Part shown: positions 58,510 to 64,000 of the stretch, piece by piece
How the letters are laid out: every line of letters begins with the position of its first letter
Position numbering within the stretch: the first letter of the stretch is position 1
NCBI RefSeq assembly: GCF_050003625.1
Contig: NC_134398.1
Span: forward strand, 90,843,832 to 90,907,831
Direction of reading: 5' to 3'
Length of the DNA: 64,000 nt
DNA from: Haematobia irritans
Taxonomy: Eukaryota; Arthropoda; Insecta; Diptera; Muscidae
Notes under the pieces: model-generated
Database searches by the model: none
Told to the model about the DNA's origin: nothing
Seen by the model: the letters and a program-made list of their open reading frames with translations, nothing else
Translations under genes and position numbers: made by a program

Positions 58510-59537
58510 TTGGATGAAGTGGATGGACCAAGACGGCATACAGTGTTTATATTGAACACTCAGTCTTTGAAACGGCTGATGTAACGGTTGTTGAAAATCT
58601 CGATGGTCCTATGGATCCTCCAGATAAATCTTTATCATTGTAAGGCTGCATTTGCTGCCTTAAAAGTTCTCCTGATGAAAGGGGACATAGATATAGTTCT
58701 TATTCAAGGACCATTTGTTTATGGAAACAAAATATGTGAATTAAGTACTCCGGGGTTCAAACTATTGCAGTATACTGGTAAATCGAGCCTGTATAATCGC
58801 TAAAAACGAGCTCAACTTGTTTCTGCTTCAATGTGTAATACAGACACCGTCGTTGCCAGTTTATAAATAGCCCAATGCAAATATTGGGTACCTTCTGTCT
58901 ACATGGGACATAATAGTGAGATGCCTCCATGTGTCGTTAACACCTTAGTAGAGGAATCATTGAAAACAAAGACCAAACTCATTATGGGATGCGATGTAAA
59001 TGCACATCATAGTATATGTTGAAGTGTTGACATTAATACAAGAGGAGAGTCACTCCTAGAGTTTATTTTGCGTACTAATTTGATAGTTTGCAATAAGGGA
59101 GTAGCATTACTAAGGCCTTCAACATCTCACTGAAATCTGCATGCCCTAGAGGGAAGCCAAGGGGGAAAAATCAACCACCATGGTGGTCTACGTAGTTAAG
59201 TAATATGAGGAAATCCTGCAGGAAGCTCTTTAACAAAGCAAAGAAGAATCTGAGAGGATACAAGCGAGAACTGAGAAAGACCCAGCATAACTCTTGGAAT
59301 GATTAACTGCAGCAGTATTGAGAATACGTCCGAGGCTTCCAGACTACGGAAGGTACTAGCATCCACCAGCTCCGCTCTAGGTTTCATTAAAACATCCGAG
59401 GGCAATTGGACAACGTCCAGTGAGGAGACGCTGGAGGTACTATTGGACAAACATTTTCCTGGAAATCAGATGGTTGAACCATGTTCTGGCGGTGCCACAG
59501 TGGCTCAGCGGTCGTTTCCTATCGAGGAAATTGTATC
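58510..59537 (+). pseudogene. LINE copy 4, 5' part (ORF1 end and endonuclease)
   Basis: Same family as 6579-14537. Starts inside ORF1 (DEVDGPRRH), loses about 300 bp near 58569, then reads the ORF1/ORF2 overlap and endonuclease (58588-58803, MGCDVNAHHS near 58990), loses about 300 bp near 59103, and ends at EEIVS where a 3.7-kb element enters. It retains SGGATVAQRSFPIEEIVS, the segment missing from LINE copies 1 and 2. Confidence 0.8.
59529..59537 (+). repeat. 9-bp target duplication, left
   Basis: AATTGTATC, repeated at 63244-63252 where the LINE continues. Confidence 0.88.
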
Positions 59538-60181
59538 GGCTCCATGAAATAAGTCCCCATGAAATAACTCCCCAAAATGAAAAACGAAGTAAGTTCCCAA
59601 AATTGAGGACTTATTTCATTATGAAGTAAATCCCCAAAAGATTTTATGAAATTATACCCCAAAAAATGAAATAAATCGCAAAATGAAATATATCCCCAAT
59701 ATTTTGGGGACTTATTTCGTAAAAACAATAATAACAAATTTATGAATTAAATACAATGTTTCTTAATTTTTACAATTTCAACTTCTAACCCATACAGTAG
59801 TATATTTATTTGGGTATATAATTGTAATCAATTTTTGACTGAAATACGTAATGTGGACAATCGTACCTGTCCAATCCCTTTGATACGATATCAGCCAGGA
59901 GTCTCATTTGACATTCGTCACAAATTTATAAATATAAATATAACAATAACGTTTTATGGTAATATATTCCACCATTTTTGGAAGTATGTACTGCAAAATA
60001 TCCCTACGCTAAGCCATATTTCGCATTACAGCCTGCCAGAAATGAAACGCTATTAAGAATCAAAAATAAAGTGTCAATAATGTCAAATATAATCAAACTA
60101 CAAAGAAATTGAAGCCTTTGGTGGGTTATAATCCTATATAATTTGATGAACGCAAACGCAAAAGCCAAAAGTTTTTTTTAG

Positions 60182-60259
60182 TTTTTGGAGCGTGCGAGAA
60201 ACAGAGATTAAAAAATTCGCTCAAATTTTTTAATTTCTGTTTCTCGTACGCTCCAAAAA
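60182..60259. repeat. Foldback 1 (36-bp arms)
   Basis: Arms 60182-60217 and 60224-60259 pair at 34 of 36 positions around a 6-nt loop; core GGAGCG.(G/A)CGAGAAACAG. Confidence 0.85.
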
Positions 60260-60673
60260 ATAAAAAATATTTTGCTGAAGAAGAAGTGGAGGACATACAA
60301 TTCGGAGAATGCAAAAGCAAAATATTTTTTATTTTTTGGAGCGTACGAGAAACAAAAATAAAAAAAGTCTCGGCAAAAGCCGGCTATTATGCAAAACCTT
60401 TTTTCGGAAGGTTCAAGTGTGGTTTACTTTTGGATTTAGTGAACTGCCTGAATTTATTCTGATAATTGGTTGATAGTTTTGTTGCAAGTAGAGGATGCTG
60501 ATGAGTAATGTGGTAATTCCGAAACGTGCGTCCATCCAACCATCTCGCAGTCTATAGGGCTTTGCCCAAATAAATTTGACAAACATTCTTTTCCTCTGTT
60601 GGTTAATCTACACTTGTAGTTTAGACAATGCATGGTTTTAAGCTGAAATCAAAAAAAAAACAACAACAATGAT

Positions 60674-60892
60674 ATTTCTGTTTCTCGTACGCTCCCAAAT
60701 TCGCGCGAATTTTTTAATTTCTGTGTCTCGTACGCTCCAATAAATAAAAGATATTTTGCTTTTGCTGAAGAAGAAGTGGAGGACATACAATTCGGTGAAC
60801 GCAAAAGCAAAATATTTTTTATTTTTTGGAGCGTACGAGACACAGAAATTAAAAAATTCGCGCGAATTTGGGAGCGTACGAGAAACAGAAAT
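60674..60892. repeat. Foldback 2 (67-bp perfect arms)
   Basis: Arms 60674-60740 and 60826-60892 are exact reverse complements. The 85-nt loop shares GAAGAAGAAGTGGAGGACAT with sequence after foldback 1 and can itself pair partly (GATATTTTGCTTTTG with GCAAAAGCAAAATAT). Core GGAGCGTACGAGA(A/C)ACAGAAATT as in foldback 1. Confidence 0.9.
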
Positions 60893-60941
60893 TGAAAAAT
60901 TCGTGCAAGATTAAGTCGTGTATAGCGAAACTTTTTTGTAC

Positions 60942-61006
60942 AAAATATGATTTGTCAAAAGAAATCTGTATACAATATACAGATTTCTTTTGACAAATCA
61001 TATTTT
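60942..61006. repeat. 31-bp perfect hairpin, 3-nt loop
   Basis: Arm 60942-60972 (starting AAAATATGATTTGTC) and its exact reverse complement 60976-61006 around loop CAA. Confidence 0.93.
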
Positions 61007-61225
61007 GATCCAAACGGAAGGTATTCACTGTTTTTTCTACACCCGTCTATAAATTCGTAATTCATTTTATATCATCATCGCTTCACGTTTCTTTTTTTCA
61101 AAAACTGAGCATAATATTCATAAAGATAACGGCTCCATCTACTACTTTTATGAATTATTTTAAAATTTAAGAAAATGAAATAACTCCTCAAAATCCTAAT
61201 TGGGGAATTATTTCACTATGACAAA

Positions 61226-63102
61226 TAGCGCCAAAGACATTTTTATTTATTTGAAAGATGTGATTTTCGTAGAAATTAGGTAGAATGCATCCCATATACT
61301 AGATAAAATTTCCCTATATTTATGTACCACTATACTACAGAATGAACAAATTTAACTGAATTGAATTCATTTATAGAATGATTTTATTGAACTTTTTTCA
61401 TTCATTTGGACAAATCTTACATATTTGTTGTAAACCTTCTACTTCAAAATTAGAACTGCTTACCTTCGTTTTTAAATACAGTTTTATTTATTTATGTAGG
61501 CATTTTTTCTTCAATAAAAGACATGTTTTATTAATATATTAAAAATATTTATTAAGAATTAACAGCATCGACTCGCCTTGAAATATTAGTTAATTATTCC
61601 ACTATTTCCAATTTCCATGTAAAGTTACCAACTGTAAACGTAATGCTTTTCTTCTTCTTGTTCCTTTCACTTTTAAGAAGATGCTGCGTAACGATTTTGT
61701 CCTCCATTTACAATTTCAATACCTACAGATATAAAAAATCATAAACCATTTTTTTCACAAAAGGTTAGCGTCACTGTATGAATGTTAACTGATAATTGAA
61801 GATTCCAAAATGAAGACGAATGAAGGGGCTGTTATTCTGTTGCTGTTTTCTTTCTTTATACACCATCACGAACATTGATAGACTTATTGTTTATTTATGT
61901 TCAATAATTTTGAAAAAAAACGAAAAATTTCCTCACTACACTCAAAAAAAAGTGAACTCTCTATTTCACTAAAGCCAATTTAACTTTATTTTAGTTCATG
62001 GAATTATTATGTTTGGAGTAAGTTTCCTTTACTCTAATAATTTTTTGTGTACGTTAATTAAATTATCTAAAACCGATGAAAAAAATGTACCCAAATGAAG
62101 CATAAAGATTAACTAAATTCATGTCTTCCACAAAATAGTTCAAAATTTCTTTAAATTTGTAAATTTTACCAAAAATGCGTCCATCATGAACTTCGTATGT
62201 CACTACAGACATTCTTGCAATTTTAAACTCCAAATCTTTCTTTCAAACTACAAAATTTTCTTTAACAAGTGAAAAAACTTAGTTATGTAATAAATTTTCT
62301 TAAATTTGTCGAAAAATATTTACTTATTTTTATGACATCGGCGTGATGCCAACGTTTGTAATACTGTTTAGTTAACATTTTCTACAAAAATTCAAAATTT
62401 TCTAAAATTAACCGAAAGTTTTCTTCCTGGTGGGTTCACTGTTTTTTCAGTGTAATTTAAAATATCAATTATTTTATTTGTTATTTATTATATTATTTTA
62501 CTATATTTTTTAACAATCTCTCCGTATACCATAACAATGCGATTCCAACTAAAAAACAACCCACGCGCAAACGTGTAGATTACATCGATGACAGGTATCG
62601 ATTACAGGTAGATAAAAGAAATATAGGAAAATTTCCTATATTCTAACAAGTGTGTTTCCTTAAGTTTTGAAAGGATTGAATACTTCTTAGTACGAATGAA
62701 CTAAAATATTTTTCTATACCAAGTGTTATTCGTATCTATGATAAGCTTTCTATAATAAAGGAAGTCAGTGTTATCGTTTTATAAGAACTTTTACTAAATT
62801 TGAGGAAACTTGATTTTAGTTCGGTTTATGTTTATTTTTACGAATGCTTTGTTAACAGTGAATAAAATTTTCTTGTTCAGCAGTAAATTCTTATACACAG
62901 CGAAGAAAACAGCATTAGTAAAATTCCATGCCTTATTTTAGTTAATGAACTATTCCTAACTGCTTTTAAGTTAGGATTTTTTTACTGAAACAAGTAAATT
63001 TTATTATTTCACACAAAAATTCAACTTAATGGAAATAAAATGGCTAAACTAAATTGATAAACATTTTTTCCTTTAGTTTCGAAGGCACTTTTTTCTGGGT
63101 GC
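61226..63102 (+). mobile_element. Element X copy with nested element Y
   Basis: Matches 46940-48276 from TAGCGCCAAAGACATTTTTATTT onward and ends at TTTTTTCTGGGTG. The left terminus is missing. Interrupted by element Y copy 2. Confidence 0.65.
61939..62452 (+). mobile_element. Element Y, copy 2 (TA duplication)
   Basis: 514 bp. Ends CACTCAAAAAAAAGTGAAC and, in reverse complement, CACTGAAAAAACAGTGAACCC. TA at 61937-61938 and 62453-62454. No ORF of note. Confidence 0.85.
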
Positions 63103-63243
63103 ATAATTGGAAATAAAATAGGTCCCCAAAATATGAAATAACTCCCCAAAAATCGTTGTTTTTGTTCTCTGTAGAGGAAATTGGGGACTTATTTCATTTT
63201 TCAATTTGGGGAGTTATTTCATGAGGACTTATTTCACGGAGCC

Positions 63244-63511
63244 AATTGTATCGAAATCTAAAATAAAATGGGCGTTAAATAGCTTTGGACCATTCAAATC
63301 CCCCGGACCTGATGGAATTACTGCGGCGGAGTTACAAGCAGTGACTGAAAGAATTATCCCCTGGTTGATGGTGATATATAAAGGATGTATAAACTTAGCA
63401 TATATTCCAGAAAAGTGGAGGGAAACAAAAGTCGTTTTCATACCTAAAACGGGAAAAGCCTCTCACTCGAGTGCGAAGGATTTCCGACCAAGCAGCTTAT
63501 CCTCATTCCTA
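63244..63511 (+). pseudogene. LINE copy 4, continuation (start of RT)
   Basis: After the 9-bp duplication the reading continues IVSKSKIKWALNSFGPFKSPGPDGIT ... KVVFIPKTGKASHSSAKDFRPS and stops at a TA (63510-63511), where a rosa-like transposon enters. The right-hand part lies beyond the window. Confidence 0.88.
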
Positions 63512-64000
63512 AAGGGTGATTTGTTAAGAGCTTGATAACTTTTTTTTTAAAAAAAACGCATAAAATTTGCAAAATCTCATCGGTTCTTTATTTGAAACGT
63601 TAGATTGGTCCATGACATTTACTTTTTGAAGATAATTTCATTTAAATGTTGACCGCGGCTGCGTCTTAGGTGGTCCATTCGGAAAGTCCAATTTTGGGCA
63701 ACTTTTTCGAGCATTTCGGCCGGAATAGCCCGAATTTCTTCGGAAATGTTGTCTTCCAAAGCTGGAATAGTTGCTGGCTTATTTCTGTAGACTTTAGACT
63801 TGACGTAGCCCCACAAAAAATAGTCTAAAGGCGTCAAATCGCATGATCTTGGTGGCCAACTTACCGGTCCATTTCTTGAGATGAATTGTTCTCCGAAGTT
63901 TTCCCTCAAAATGGCCATAGAATCGCGAGCTGTGTGGCATGTAGCGCCATCTTGTTGAAACCACATGTCAACCAAGTTCAGTTCTTCCATTTTTGGCAAC
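63512..64000 (-). mobile_element. rosa-like DD41D transposon, 3' end, running out of the window
   Basis: Minus-strand copy inserted at TA in the LINE. It shows the true terminus AAGGGTGATTTGTTAAGAGC missing from the copies at 600 and 2500, then the AATAAA region and the transposase C-terminal part. Confidence 0.9.
63619..64000 (-). CDS. DD41D (rosa-like) transposase, partial
   Basis: Open frame of 126 residues from the right window edge to TAA at 63619-63621. Contains the second Asp (FQQDGATCHTA) and third Asp (DLTPLDYFLWG), 41 residues apart, and the full C-terminus (HLRRSRGQHLNE). It keeps the segment YVKSKVYRNK deleted from the copy at position 356. Nearly identical to the copy at 1581-2427 (one Glu for Ala change noted). 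No lesion in the visible part, so this copy may be the most intact. Confidence 0.88.
   Translation of the reverse strand, partial: LPKMEELNLVDMWFQQDGATCHTARDSMAILRENFGEQFISRNGPVSWPPRSCDLTPLDYFLWGYVKSKVYRNKPATIPALEDNISEEIRAIPAEMLEKVAQNWTFRMDHLRRSRGQHLNEIIFKK

Larger units (their letters stand above)
59538..63243. mobile_element. Element M (9-bp duplication, about 40-bp TIR with GAAATAACTCCCC repeats)
   Basis: Ends GGCTCCATGAAATAAGTCC and, in reverse complement, GGCTCCGTGAAATAAGTCC, both continuing with CATGAAATAACTCCCC. Several more 'GAAATAA.TCCCCA' copies lie just inside both ends. The 9-bp duplication is typical of Mutator-like elements, but no transposase is seen and the superfamily is open. 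It contains foldbacks (60182-61006) and pieces of elements X and Y. Confidence 0.72.

Overview
The window is nuclear DNA of a higher dipteran, most likely a calyptrate (muscid-type) fly. It is strongly AT-rich and almost entirely transposable elements nested in one another. The indicators are a Rab30-like small GTPase exon with insect-style splice sites, a BEL/Pao LTR retrotransposon, a non-LTR element whose ORF1 resembles the DUF4780 type and whose 3' tail is CCTAA repeats, a Penelope-like element, and long stretches of the 'ACCGATC / GATATAGC' interspersed repeats I associate with calyptrate flies. There is no prokaryotic gene, CRISPR array or operon. The only recognisable host coding sequence is the first coding exon of a Rab30 orthologue (minus strand, 29794-29977). 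Its next exon is not visible, so much of the window left of it may be intron.

Layout. 1-3565: a roughly 1.9-kb tandem duplication of a DD41D (rosa-like) Tc1/mariner transposase fused to an inverted piece of TIR element A. 3677-5134: a full copy of element A, then a 0.3-kb reverse transcriptase scrap. 6226-22867: one Penelope-like element split by a LINE (6579-14537, 12-bp target duplication) and by two elements with CAC-starting termini and TA duplications (15088-17180, 17480-21816). At each junction, removing the insertion restores the Penelope frame. The LINE carries an internal 3.0-kb tandem duplication whose junction is a 14-bp inverted repeat. 22868-27798: a second LINE copy on the minus strand, ending at a 460-bp TA microsatellite. 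28259-29640: interspersed-repeat debris. 29794-29977: Rab30 exon. 30206-41146: TIR element E carrying a near-intact BEL/Pao element (30340-37447, LTRs almost identical, GTTTG duplication) and a self-nested pair of TIR element B. 42414-46772: element D2, holding a series of exon-like cassettes and a second copy of element A. 46875-50788: families X, Z and Y. 50789-51663: a deleted DD41D element. 51866-53324: a third copy of A. 53325-54000: a GC-richer, promoter-like stretch. 54209-57890: a LINE remnant, a second TA microsatellite, and an interspersed repeat split by a mariner that is itself split by a hAT-like MITE. 58510-64000: a LINE copy broken by a 3.7-kb element with 9-bp duplications and foldbacks, then by a DD41D transposon that runs off the window.

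The main pattern is a set of non-autonomous DNA elements (A, B, C, D, E, X, Y, Z) that share termini of the form CAC..GAAAAAA and create 2-bp target duplications (TA most often, also TG, CA and TT). Several carry splice-like signals, a fragment resembling a transposase start, or tRNA-like Pol III modules. No intact transposase for them is in the window. All clade names come from motif recognition by eye, not from a database search.
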